From NCBI RefSeq assembly GCF_009363855.1, contig NZ_CP045423.1, positions 1,208,001 to 1,272,000 on the forward strand: a stretch of 64,000 bases of DNA. Reading direction: 5' to 3'. This document shows positions 1-7,816 of the stretch, piece by piece (position 1 is the first letter of the stretch; each line of letters opens with the position of its first letter). The DNA is from Microvirga thermotolerans. GTDB lineage: Bacteria > Pseudomonadota > Alphaproteobacteria > Rhizobiales > Beijerinckiaceae. The position numbers and the translations under genes were made by a program. The notes under the pieces were generated by a model. That model ran no database searches and was not told the DNA's origin. It saw only the letters and a list, made by a program, of their open reading frames with translations.

Positions 1-697
1 AGGCCAGAAGCGGGCGGCCGCTGAGGCTCTCGACGACGGCCGGGTCCGGCTCGAGAACGCCCCGGAACGCGCGCTTGCCCCGCCGTTCCGCCTCCGCGGC
101 GAGCGCCGTGCCGGGTTCTCCCTCGCCGATCACCACCACCGCATCGACCGCGGGCCACTGCGCCTCCATGGGGGCGCGCAGGGGGCCCGCGGGCAGGGGC
201 AGGCCATTGCCGATCCCCGTCGCCCCGTCGATCACGGCGATGGCGCCGTCCTTGAGGAGGGAGGGGTTCTGCAGCCCGTCGTCCATGACGATGACGGTCG
301 CGCCCGTCTCGACGGCGAGGCCGGCGCCCCGGGGGCGGTCCCGGGAGACGACGGTCGGCGCCATGCCGGCGAGGAGGAGCGGTTCGTCGCCTACGTCGGC
401 GGCGGTATGGTCGATCCGTACCTGGACCGGGCCCGCGAGGCGCCCGCCATAGCCCCGCGACAGGAAGGCGGGGGTCTCGCCGGCCTCGGTCAGGATTTCG
501 GCGATGGCCAGGGCCGTCGGGGTCTTGCCCGCGCCGCCCGCGGTGAAGTTGCCGACGCACAGCACCGGGATCTCGGCCCGCCGGCCGGGCCTGCGCATGC
601 GCGACGCGGCGACGCGGCCGTAGATCGCCGCCGCCGGCGACAGCAGCCGCGCGGGAAGGGAAGGGGACTTGCGCTCCCAGAAGCGCGGCGCGCGCAT
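1..697 (-). CDS. lpxK: Tetraacyldisaccharide 4'-kinase LpxK (3' end cut by window edge)
   Basis: Phosphorylates the 4' position of the tetraacylated disaccharide lipid A precursor at the inner face of the cytoplasmic membrane, using ATP. About 232 residues are visible from the start; the C-terminus lies beyond base 1. The P-loop reads GNFTAGGAGKTPTA near residues 49-62, the form typical of LpxK, and is followed by the family motifs FLSRGYGG, DEPLLLA and MDDGLQNPSL. The ATG overlaps the waaA stop as ATGA, so the two are translationally coupled. This is the downstream end of a minus-strand lipid A/Kdo cluster. The call is firm from the P-loop, the DDGLQ motif and the context. Confidence 0.95.
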   Translation of the reverse strand, partial: MRAPRFWERKSPSLPARLLSPAAAIYGRVAASRMRRPGRRAEIPVLCVGNFTAGGAGKTPTALAIAEILTEAGETPAFLSRGYGGRLAGPVQVRIDHTAADVGDEPLLLAGMAPTVVSRDRPRGAGLAVETGATVIVMDDGLQNPSLLKDGAIAVIDGATGIGNGLPLPAGPLRAPMEAQWPAVDAVVVIGEGEPGTALAAEAERRGKRAFRGVLEPDPAVVESLSGRPLLA

Positions 698-1986
698 CAG
701 CGTCGGGCTCCGAGCTTCGCCTGGACGATGAAGGGCTCGATGGACTGGATCGTGCGGTCGACCGCTCCGCCGAGCGCCTGCACGGCCTCGCCCGCCGCCC
801 GGGCCATGGCCCGGGTGAGGGCGGCGTTGCCCAGAAGTTCGCTGACCGCCCGCGCGAGGCCCGCATTGTCCTTGACCATGAGGGCCCCCCGCGCCTCGTC
901 GAGGGCCGCGTAGATCTCCGCCGCGTTGTGCACGTGGGGGCCGTGCAGGATGGCGGAGCCGAGCTTCGCGGGCTCGATGGGGTTGTGTCCGCCGACCGGC
1001 GCAAGGGTCCCGCCCATCAGGACCACGGGGGACAGGCGGTAGAACAGGCCCATCTCGCCGATGGTGTCGACCACGTACACGTCCGTGGCCCGGTCCGGGG
1101 GCATGCCCTGCGAGCGGCGGCCCGCCCGCAGGCCCGCCTGCGCCGCCAGGGCCGCCACCTCGGGGCCGCGCTGCGGATGGCGCGGGGCGACGATGGTGAG
1201 AAGGTTCGGGTAGCGCTTGGCGAGGGCGCGGTGGACCGCGATGGCGGCGCTCTCCTCGCCCGGATGGGTGCTGGCGGCGAGCCAGACCGGCCGGCCGGCG
1301 ATCAGGCCGGACAGGTGCGCCACCGCGCGGGGGTCGGCGGGAGGCGGGGGCGCGTCGAACTTCAGGTTGCCGGTCACGAAGACGCGGGGGGCGCCGAGCC
1401 GGGCGAGGCGCTCCGCGTCCTCGGTCGTCTGGGCGAGGCACAGGGCGAAGCGCTCCAGGAGGGTCCTGATCGCACGGGGCAGCCTCTGCCAGCGCCGGTA
1501 GGAGCGGTCCGACATCCGCCCGTTGACCATGACGAGGGGGATCTGGCGCTCGTCGAGGGCGAAGACCGTGTTCGGCCAGATCTCCGATTCGGCCACGAGG
1601 GCGAGGTCCGGCCGCCAGTGGTCGAGGAAGCGCCGCACGTAGCGCGGCACGTCGAGGGGCACGTACTGGTGCACGGCTCCCGGCGGCAGGCGGCGGGCGA
1701 TGAGGGCGGCGGAGGTGCGCGTGCCGGACGTGACGAGGACGGAGAGCCCCCGCTGGGTCAGGCGCTCCACGATCGGCATCAGGGACAGGGTCTCGCCGTT
1801 GCTCGCCCCGTGCACCCAGACCAGATGCCCCTTGGGGCGGGGGCGGCTGGGATGGCCCTGGCGCTCGCCGAGGCGGGTCCTGTCCTCGCGGCCCTTGCGC
1901 CGGCGCCAGTAGAGCAGCCCGATCACCCCCGGCTCCAGCGCGGCGGTGATGGTGCGGTAGGTCCTGGCGATCAGAGGCGTCCTCAT
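697..1986 (-). CDS. waaA: 3-deoxy-D-manno-octulosonic acid (Kdo) transferase
   Basis: Transfers Kdo from CMP-Kdo to lipid IVA-type acceptors at the inner membrane. The product is 429 residues, usual for WaaA. It has an N-terminal membrane-anchoring segment (about residues 15-27), then the glycosyltransferase N-terminal domain with VHGASNGET near residues 58-66, in which the Glu aligns with the catalytic base of the family. The C-terminal GT-B half carries the nucleotide-sugar signature GGTLAPVGGHNPIEPA. The start at 1986 overlaps the stop of the upstream acyltransferase gene as ATGA, and the stop overlaps the lpxK start in the same way. The open frame continues upstream, but that part is read in the wrong frame for the acyltransferase gene. 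Confidence 0.95.
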   Translation of the reverse strand: MRTPLIARTYRTITAALEPGVIGLLYWRRRKGREDRTRLGERQGHPSRPRPKGHLVWVHGASNGETLSLMPIVERLTQRGLSVLVTSGTRTSAALIARRLPPGAVHQYVPLDVPRYVRRFLDHWRPDLALVAESEIWPNTVFALDERQIPLVMVNGRMSDRSYRRWQRLPRAIRTLLERFALCLAQTTEDAERLARLGAPRVFVTGNLKFDAPPPPADPRAVAHLSGLIAGRPVWLAASTHPGEESAAIAVHRALAKRYPNLLTIVAPRHPQRGPEVAALAAQAGLRAGRRSQGMPPDRATDVYVVDTIGEMGLFYRLSPVVLMGGTLAPVGGHNPIEPAKLGSAILHGPHVHNAAEIYAALDEARGALMVKDNAGLARAVSELLGNAALTRAMARAAGEAVQALGGAVDRTIQSIEPFIVQAKLGARR

Positions 1987-2735
1987 GCGCCGGAGCCTCC
2001 GGCGAGGGCGGCCGGCGCGCGCTTGCGCGTGCGGGCGCCCGGGTCCTCGGAGCCGACCAGGGCATAGGCGCGGGCATGGACCGCGTCGAGCTCCCGCTCG
2101 ACGGCCTGCCGCGCCTCCTCCAGGGCCTCGGCGTCCGCGTCGCGGGGGACGCGGATGGGCTCGCCCAGCACCATGGCGCCGCGGCCGAAGGGCAGGCCCA
2201 GGCTCGCCCGGTCCCAGCTGTCGAAGTCGATCCTCCGGCTCGTCACCACGGCCACCGGAACGATGGGCCGTCCCGAGAGCTGGGCCAGGGTCACGATGCC
2301 TTCGCCGCAGACCCGCGAGATCTTGGGAATGTCCGCGGTCATCACCACCATCTCGCCGTCGGCGAGGGCGCGCAGCATGGCGCGCATGGCGGAGACGCCG
2401 CCCTTCTTGCGGATGTCGCGGCCCCTGGCCCCCGAGCCGCGGATGGCGCGGATGCCCAAGTGGCGCAGGGCGATGGCGTTGAACTCCCCGTCGCCGGAGC
2501 GGGAGACGAGGCTCGCCGCCCGGTCCTGCGGGCGCTTGGCGAAGTGGATCATGAAATGCTGCCCGTGCCACATGGCGGCGATCACGGGCATCATCGGGCC
2601 GATCCGGTCATAGGCATCCGCCGGTTCCATGACGAACCGGTTGGTCCGCTGCACGAGCCGGAGATAGCTCGCCACCAGGAAGCCCATGGCCTCCTGGACC
2701 GGGCGCGACCGCGTGATGCGCTTGACCAGGCTCAT
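1983..2735 (-). CDS. DUF374 lysophospholipid acyltransferase-family protein
   Basis: A 250-residue protein of the DUF374 acyltransferase family. It begins with a short hydrophobic anchor (EAMGFLVASYLRLVQ) and carries the acyltransferase block with AMWHGQHF near residues 53-60, then SRSGDGEF and RGSGARG. The family includes enzymes that act as lipid A secondary acyltransferases (LpxJ type), and the position between waaA and cysQ in a lipid A operon fits that role, but the substrate cannot be read from sequence. The start at 2735 lies 11 bases after the DUF4170 gene and the stop overlaps waaA as ATGA. Expression is presumably operonic. Confidence 0.85.
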   Translation of the reverse strand: MSLVKRITRSRPVQEAMGFLVASYLRLVQRTNRFVMEPADAYDRIGPMMPVIAAMWHGQHFMIHFAKRPQDRAASLVSRSGDGEFNAIALRHLGIRAIRGSGARGRDIRKKGGVSAMRAMLRALADGEMVVMTADIPKISRVCGEGIVTLAQLSGRPIVPVAVVTSRRIDFDSWDRASLGLPFGRGAMVLGEPIRVPRDADAEALEEARQAVERELDAVHARAYALVGSEDPGARTRKRAPAALAGGSGA

Positions 2736-2746
2736 CGCCGAACGGC

Positions 2747-2980
2747 TCAGGCCTGCCCCGGCTCGAGCAGGCGGTGGAGGTGGACGATGAAGTAGCGCAT
2801 GTGCGCGTTGTCGACGCTCGCCTGCGCCTTGGCCTTCCAGGCGGCGTGGGCGGTGGCGTAGTTCGGGTAGATGCCGACGATGTCGAGCTTCGACAGGTCC
2901 TTGAAGGTGGTGGAGTCGAGCTTCTCGAGCTCGCCTCCGAACACGAGGTGAAGGAGCTGCTTGCCGGGCGTGTCGGTCAT
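2747..2980 (-). CDS. DUF4170 small protein
   Basis: A 77-residue cytoplasmic protein of the DUF4170 family (core LVFGGELE, IVGIYPNYATAHAAWKAKAQ, MRYFIVHLHRLLEP). Its function is unknown. The family is largely alphaproteobacterial and usually sits between a CysQ-type phosphatase and a DUF374 acyltransferase, exactly as here. It has no signal peptide or membrane segment. Eleven bases separate it from the acyltransferase, so it is probably in the same transcript. Confidence 0.85.
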   Translation of the reverse strand: MTDTPGKQLLHLVFGGELEKLDSTTFKDLSKLDIVGIYPNYATAHAAWKAKAQASVDNAHMRYFIVHLHRLLEPGQA

Positions 2981-3040
2981 GACGGTGTGATCTCTTTCCA
3001 GACGGTGGAGAGGGCTTGTTGCTATGGGGAAACCCGATTC

Positions 3041-3844
3041 TCAAGTCCTCATGGCCCCAACCGCCCGCGGATGCAACCATGTCGCTGCGGCAATCATCTC
3101 GCCATGACACGGGTGGGGCCGGTTGTAGGGCGGCGGATTGCCGCTGAGGTCCGTCAGCGCGCCGCCTGCCTCGCTCAGGATCAGGTCCGCGGCGGCGATG
3201 TCCCAGTCCGCCGCATTGGCCGAGACGAGGCCCACGTCGATGACCGCCTCGGCCACCCGGACCAGCCGGAGCGCCAGGGAGGGCACCTTGGGAAGGCGCT
3301 CGAGGGTGCCGAGGCGGCGCTCCACGCGGTCGAGCAGGGGCTTCGGCCCCGCGGCGCGCAGGGGCTGCCGGGAGGGGGCGGCGGGAAGCGCCATCCGCTC
3401 GCCGTTGCAGAACGCCCCCCGCGACAGGCCGGCCTCGTAGGTCCGGCCGTGCACCGGAGCATGGACCACTCCGAGGACCGGCCGCCCGTCCCGCACCAGG
3501 GCGATGGAGATCGACCAGTCGGGATGGCCCGTGGCGAAGGCGCGGGTGCCGTCGATGGGGTCGACGATCCACACCCAGCTGCGGTCGAGGCGGGCGGGAT
3601 CGTCCGCCGTCTCCTCGGAGAGCCATCCGGCGTCCGGCAGGAGGCCGGTGAGGCGCTCCTTGAGGAAGGAGTCGAGGGCGATGTCGGCTTCCGTAACGGG
3701 AGAGCTGCGCTCCTTGTACCAGAGCCGCGCAGCGGTCTGCGTTCCCTGCCGGAAATAGGGCAGCGCCAGGGCGCCCGCCTCCAGCGCGGCGTCGCGCACG
3801 GCGGCGGCCAGGTCGTGTTCGTGAGGGGCGAGGGGGGCGTGCAT
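3041..3844 (-). CDS. cysQ: 3'(2'),5'-bisphosphate nucleotidase CysQ / inositol monophosphatase family
   Basis: A Mg2+-dependent phosphatase of the inositol monophosphatase superfamily, 267 residues. The metal-binding motifs are intact: SEE near residues 76-78, DPIDGT at 95-100, and the C-terminal WDIAAADLILSEAGG block. The early LWYKERSSPVTEAD segment is typical of CysQ. The expected role is hydrolysis of 3'-phosphoadenosine 5'-phosphate made during sulfate assimilation, but an inositol-phosphatase-like activity cannot be excluded. It is the first gene of the minus-strand lipid A cluster; 60 bases separate it from the DUF4170 gene. Confidence 0.85.
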   Translation of the reverse strand: MHAPLAPHEHDLAAAVRDAALEAGALALPYFRQGTQTAARLWYKERSSPVTEADIALDSFLKERLTGLLPDAGWLSEETADDPARLDRSWVWIVDPIDGTRAFATGHPDWSISIALVRDGRPVLGVVHAPVHGRTYEAGLSRGAFCNGERMALPAAPSRQPLRAAGPKPLLDRVERRLGTLERLPKVPSLALRLVRVAEAVIDVGLVSANAADWDIAAADLILSEAGGALTDLSGNPPPYNRPHPCHGEMIAAATWLHPRAVGAMRT

Positions 3845-3925
3845 CGCTGCTCAAGATGGGAACGGCGGGGAGGGAATGCCACATCCCTCGCGCCGGAGCA
3901 CGGCTTTTTTCCGGCGGTCCGGTCC

Positions 3926-5320
3926 TCACAGGCGCAGTCCCCGCCGCAGCGAATAGGCGCGGGCCAGGAGGGCCGCTCCGCCGCCGCCGAACAGGCCGTT
4001 CGCGAACCATTGCGGATGGTGCAGCATGTAGCGGAGAAGCTTGTGGCCGATCCGCGGCTCCCGGTCCACGAAGAAGAGCCCGGCGGCGATCATCGGCACG
4101 TAGCTGCGGTATTCCGGCGTCTCGCTGTCGAGGGGCTTCGTGAAGTCGATGATGCGGGGCCGGTCGCTCCGGCGCGTCATGGCGTTGATGCCGTCCGGCC
4201 GCGCCATGACCACGTCCGCATAGGTGCGGGCGATGCCGATCATCTCCTCCTCCTTCACGAGCAGGCCGTGGCGGGCGAGGGCGAGCGGCAGCTCGGCGGA
4301 AACGGTCATCTTCCAGAACCATTCCGATCTCGGCCGCTTCCTGAAGTCCGGGTCCTGCTCGTAGGGCGTGGAGATGGCCCCGTCGTCGTCCGTCACCATG
4401 GAGTTGCGGTAGAAATTGAGGAGCTTGCGCGCCCTCTCCAGGTGGCGGGCCTCCCGGGTGAACGCGTAGAGCTCCACGAGGCCGGCGCCGAAGGCGTTCA
4501 TGTGGTTCGTGGGGTCGATGGCCTGGGGAATGAACGCATAGCGGTAGCAGCCCGCGTCGAAGCGCGGCAGATCGACGTAGAACGTCTCGTATTCGTCGAA
4601 GCCGGGCGCGCAGTCCAGCGCGAGGCCGGCGATCTCCTCGTCGAGCTCCCCGCGGGCGCCGAGCCGGTTGGCGAGTTGGAGGATGGGCAGCGCGATCAGC
4701 CCCGTCGCGGTGATGTCCGTCCCGCGCATGGGCGGGCCGCCGAAGGAGATCACGGAGCCCCAGGATTTCACCACGCGCTTCTGGTTCCCGTCGACGATGC
4801 CGTGCCTGTCGTCCCGCGCCGCCAGCACGTTGTGCGCGGCGCCGACGAGAAGGTCGAGGAAGCGCGGCTCGCCGGTCGCCTCGTAAAGCTCCAGCGCGGC
4901 GCGGCCCCAGAACGACCATTGCCAGGAATAGAGCTGCCCCCGGTCGTGGAGCGGCGGCAGGGCGGGGTCGGGATTGTCGGGGGCGGTGAGCCAGCGCAGG
5001 CCGAAGTCGAGACAGTCGAAGAACACGTCCCGGTGCGGGGTGCAGCTCGTGAAGACGCCGAAGGCGCCCGCCTCGGGGAAGGTCTCCCGCCGCTCGGCGA
5101 AGCTCTGCGGATGCTCGAGCAGGGCCAGCGCCTCCCTGTCGTCCACGGGCGCGCCGGAGAGATAGCGGCTCCAGACGTTCAGGTAGCGCCGGTAGGCGCT
5201 GCCCGCCGGCAGGGGGCCCGCGAAAGCGAGGCCCGGCCTCCTCCTCCAGCCCGCGAGCAGCGCCGGCGCTGCGAGCGCCGCGCAGAGCGAGCCGACCACC
5301 CGGCGGCGCGTCGGCCTCAT
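3926..5320 (-). CDS. Secreted, probably (alpha/alpha) toroid protein of unknown function
   Basis: A 464-residue protein that I do not recognise as a named family. The N-terminus MRPTRRRVVGSLCAALAAPAL has arginines followed by a hydrophobic stretch, so it is a Sec or Tat-like signal. The mature part is rich in Trp, Tyr and aromatic helical segments (YSWQWSFWGRAALELYEATGEPRFLDLL, in part) and looks like repeated helical hairpins similar to those in (alpha/alpha)6-barrel carbohydrate-active enzymes. That resemblance is by pattern only. It is a single gene, separated from cysQ by 81 bases and from the NTF2-like gene by 147 bases. Confidence 0.6.
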   Translation of the reverse strand: MRPTRRRVVGSLCAALAAPALLAGWRRRPGLAFAGPLPAGSAYRRYLNVWSRYLSGAPVDDREALALLEHPQSFAERRETFPEAGAFGVFTSCTPHRDVFFDCLDFGLRWLTAPDNPDPALPPLHDRGQLYSWQWSFWGRAALELYEATGEPRFLDLLVGAAHNVLAARDDRHGIVDGNQKRVVKSWGSVISFGGPPMRGTDITATGLIALPILQLANRLGARGELDEEIAGLALDCAPGFDEYETFYVDLPRFDAGCYRYAFIPQAIDPTNHMNAFGAGLVELYAFTREARHLERARKLLNFYRNSMVTDDDGAISTPYEQDPDFRKRPRSEWFWKMTVSAELPLALARHGLLVKEEEMIGIARTYADVVMARPDGINAMTRRSDRPRIIDFTKPLDSETPEYRSYVPMIAAGLFFVDREPRIGHKLLRYMLHHPQWFANGLFGGGGAALLARAYSLRRGLRL

Positions 5321-5467
5321 GGGGCAGCCGAGGGCGCGCTGCCGCCTGCCGGGCAGGGCGGGAGAGAGGACGATGGAGCATGCATGAATGAAATGCTACA
5401 TCGTAACTATGGTCCTTCGCAACGGGTCCTGTCGGGCTCTTGTCCCGCTTTCCGGAGGCGGGCCGGC

Positions 5468-5914
5468 TCAGGGAACGAGGTCGATCAGCGCCTCGCCGCT
5501 CTCCAGGTCGAAAGGCGCCGACACGTGCTCGTGCACGATCAGCCACTGCCCTGCGCGTCGCCGGTAGCCCGCCGTGACCCGCAGCCACGCGAACCGCTCC
5601 TCGCCGTCCGCAAGCTTCCGGCCGCAGCGGTTGAGGAAATGGGCGAAGGCGAGATCCTCCCCGGCCGCGACGGCGACGTCGCGCACGTCGAAGATCATCT
5701 CGGCCCCGTCGGGGGCGAGGCACTCCCGCCAATGGCGCTTGTAGGCTTCCAGCCCCTCGAAGCGCAGGCGGGCCACCGCGTCGAAGGCCAGGACGTCCGG
5801 CGCGTAGAAGGCGGCGATCGCCTCCACGTCGCGGAGACGGACCGCGCTGCACCAACCCGCGATGCGGACGCGGATCGCGTGCTCCGGCTGCGGTGGGAGG
5901 GGCCTGCCGTGCAT
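5468..5914 (-). CDS. SnoaL/NTF2-like family protein
   Basis: A 148-residue protein with the NTF2-like/SnoaL pattern: an N-terminal helix (RVRIAGWCSAVRLRDVEAIAAFYAPDV in part), then alternating strands ending in VTAGYRRRAGQWLIVHEHVSAPFD. Such proteins bind or isomerise small molecules, but the activity here is unknown. The ATG at 5914 is preferred because GAGAGGA precedes it by about six bases; an open frame continues upstream to 6040 without such a signal. It is divergent from the MarR gene at 6034 and may share its control region, which would make it a candidate MarR target. Confidence 0.75.
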   Translation of the reverse strand: MHGRPLPPQPEHAIRVRIAGWCSAVRLRDVEAIAAFYAPDVLAFDAVARLRFEGLEAYKRHWRECLAPDGAEMIFDVRDVAVAAGEDLAFAHFLNRCGRKLADGEERFAWLRVTAGYRRRAGQWLIVHEHVSAPFDLESGEALIDLVP

Positions 5915-5999
5915 GGAATTCCTCTCGAAGGGCCTGCGAAAGCGGGGCCGTCGCCCGCGCCGCTTCCTGTGGACGAGGGAGGTGCGCGCGCATGGCGGC

Positions 6000-6028
6000 T
6001 TGACAGGAAGGTTGATATCAACAGAATT
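6000..6028 (+). promoter_or_regulatory. Predicted promoter of the MarR gene
   Basis: TTGACA at 6000-6005 and AGAATT at 6023-6028 are separated by 17 bases. Transcription would begin at about 6034, the ATG itself, so the MarR message may be leaderless; no Shine-Dalgarno sequence is seen before that ATG. The -10 match is partial. Confidence 0.5.
6011..6022. promoter_or_regulatory. Perfect 12-bp palindrome, likely MarR operator
   Basis: GTTGATATCAAC is fully self-complementary and fills most of the spacer between the predicted -35 and -10 of the MarR gene. MarR-family operators are often short palindromes of this TTGATATCAA kind. Binding here would block the regulator's own promoter and possibly the divergent NTF2-like gene. 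Confidence 0.65.
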
Positions 6029-6033
6029 GCCGC

Positions 6034-6477
6034 ATGTCAAAGAACGACGACGTTCCCTTCACCGTCACGCACGAGGTCCGCGATGCCTGCTTCTGCCTTC
6101 ATGTCCAGCGTGCCGCGCGGGCGCTCGCGCGGCGTTACGACGAGGCGCTGCGCCCGTTCGGGCTCACCAACGGGCAGTTCTCGCTCATGATGTCCCTCAA
6201 CCGTCCCGAGCCGCCGACCATGGGCAGCGTCGCCTCGCTCCTGGCCATGGACCGAACGACCCTCACCGCCGCCCTCAAGCCCCTGCAGCGGCGCGGGCTC
6301 GTGCGCGTGGAGCCGGATGCGCAGGACAAGCGCAGCCGCCGCCTCGTGCTCATGCCCGAAGGCCGCGCCCTTCTCGCCGCCGCCCTGCCGACCTGGCGGG
6401 AGACGCAGGCGAAGGTGGCGAAGGCCGTGCCGTCCACCCCGGAGGATCTCCTCGCCGACCTGCGTGCCCTGTCCTGA
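6034..6477 (+). CDS. MarR-family transcriptional regulator
   Basis: A 147-residue winged-helix regulator. The N-terminal dimerisation helix (FCLHVQRAARALARRYDEAL) is followed by the HTH (MGSVASLLAMDRTTLTAALKPL) and the wing with the family signature DAQDKRSRRLVLMPEGRALL. Two cysteines near residues 19 and 21 (DACFCLH) lie at the N-terminal end, where redox-sensing MarR proteins carry theirs, but a redox role is speculative. It is followed after 114 bases by a drug-efflux gene on the same strand and preceded by a divergent NTF2-like gene; either may be its target. A perfect palindrome sits in its promoter. Confidence 0.9.
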   Translation: MSKNDDVPFTVTHEVRDACFCLHVQRAARALARRYDEALRPFGLTNGQFSLMMSLNRPEPPTMGSVASLLAMDRTTLTAALKPLQRRGLVRVEPDAQDKRSRRLVLMPEGRALLAAALPTWRETQAKVAKAVPSTPEDLLADLRALS

Positions 6478-6591
6478 ACGGTCCTTCCGGCCGTTCGAAG
6501 TTCCGTCCCGGCGAAGGCCGGGGACCGAGCGGGTCCCCTGCCGAGCGTTAGGGACGTTCCGCCTTCCTCCATCGTTTCGAAAGATCTCCCC

Positions 6592-7809
6592 ATGCGATCC
6601 AGCTACGCCCGAACCGCGATCGTCCTCGGCCTGCTCTCGGCCATCGGTCCCTTCGCGATCGACATGTACATTCCGGCGCTGCCGGCCATCGCCTCGGACC
6701 TGCGGGCCTCGACGGCGGCGACGCAGATGACGCTGATGGCCTTCTTCGTCGCCTTCGGCCTGTGCCAGATCGTCTACGGGCCGGTGTCCGACATGGTCGG
6801 CCGCAAGCCGCCGCTCTATGTGGGGCTCGCCTTCTTCACCGCCGGCTCCGTCGGCTGCGTCCTCTCCGGCAGCATCGAGGCGCTGATCTTCTTCCGATGC
6901 GTGCAGGGCATCGGCGCGGCCTCCGTGATGGTCATCCCGCGGGCGATCATCCGCGACCTGCACACGGGCGTCGAGGCGACGCGGCTCATGTCGCTGGTGA
7001 TGCTGGTGATCAGCGTGTCGCCGATCCTCGCGCCGCTCGCGGGCAGCGCGCTCATCGTGCCGTTCGGCTGGCGGGCGGTGTTCGTCGCCGTGACGGCGGC
7101 GGCGGGAGTGAGCCTCGTCCTGCTCGCCTTCTCCCTGCCCGAGACCCGGCCGCCGGAGGAGCGGATCGGCGCGAGCCTCGGCGAGGTGCTCGGCGGCTTC
7201 GGCCAGCTGCTGCGGGACCGCCACTTCCTGGCGCTCACCTTCACCGGCGGGCTCGGCATGTCGAGCTTCTTCGCCTTCCTCGCGAGCTCGTCCTTCATCT
7301 ACATCGACCATTTCGGCCTGACGCCGACGCAGTACAGCTTCACCTTCTCCCTCAACGCGGTGGGCTTCATCGGCGCGTCGCAGCTCACGGCGGCGCTCGG
7401 CTCCCGCTTCGGCATGAAGCGGATCGTCGCGGCGGCGGCCGGCTGCTACGCCTTCTTCGCGGTGCTCCTCTTCGTCCTCACCGCGGCGGGGGTCGACAGC
7501 CTTGCCGTGCTGATCGTGCTGCTGTTCGCCTCCTTCGCCTTCCTCGGGCTCGTCATTCCCGCGACCATGGTGCTGGCGCTCGAGGATCACGGGCCCATCG
7601 CGGGCCTCGCCTCGGCGCTCGGCGGCACCCTGCAGATGGTCGCCGGGGGCGCGATGATCGTGATCGTCAGCCTGATGTTCGACGGAACGGCCCTGCCGAT
7701 GGTCGGCGCCATCGCCGCCTGCGCGGTGGGCGCCCTGGCCCTGAGCCTCGTGGCGCTCCGCCGCCCGGAGGCCGCGGCCCGCCCCGTCGAGGAGGAGTGC
7801 CGGGTCTGA
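6592..7809 (+). CDS. Bcr/CflA-family drug efflux MFS transporter
   Basis: A 405-residue inner-membrane antiporter with 12 predicted transmembrane segments. Family hallmarks are AIDMYIPALPAIASDL in the first helix region, the MFS motif GPVSDMVGRKPP after helix 2, and RCVQGIGAASVMVIPRAIIRDL in helices 4-5. Bcr/CflA proteins export bicyclomycin, chloramphenicol or sulfonamide-like compounds; the substrate here is unknown. It lies downstream of the MarR gene, a common pump-regulator arrangement, and converges with ubiA with seven bases between the stop codons. Confidence 0.92.
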   Translation: MRSSYARTAIVLGLLSAIGPFAIDMYIPALPAIASDLRASTAATQMTLMAFFVAFGLCQIVYGPVSDMVGRKPPLYVGLAFFTAGSVGCVLSGSIEALIFFRCVQGIGAASVMVIPRAIIRDLHTGVEATRLMSLVMLVISVSPILAPLAGSALIVPFGWRAVFVAVTAAAGVSLVLLAFSLPETRPPEERIGASLGEVLGGFGQLLRDRHFLALTFTGGLGMSSFFAFLASSSFIYIDHFGLTPTQYSFTFSLNAVGFIGASQLTAALGSRFGMKRIVAAAAGCYAFFAVLLFVLTAAGVDSLAVLIVLLFASFAFLGLVIPATMVLALEDHGPIAGLASALGGTLQMVAGGAMIVIVSLMFDGTALPMVGAIAACAVGALALSLVALRRPEAAARPVEEECRV

Positions 7810-7816
7810 GGTCCGT

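Noticed and set aside
1983-5993. Very long open frame on the minus strand covering several genes
   Set aside because: Only its last 250 codons are real (DUF374 acyltransferase). The rest is the wrong frame of cysQ and the toroid-like gene, Arg/Pro/Ala-rich with no domain.
2774-6190. Long plus-strand open frame opposite the lipid A cluster
   Set aside because: Low-complexity Gly/Arg/Glu/His translation, antisense to clear genes; a GC-rich shadow.
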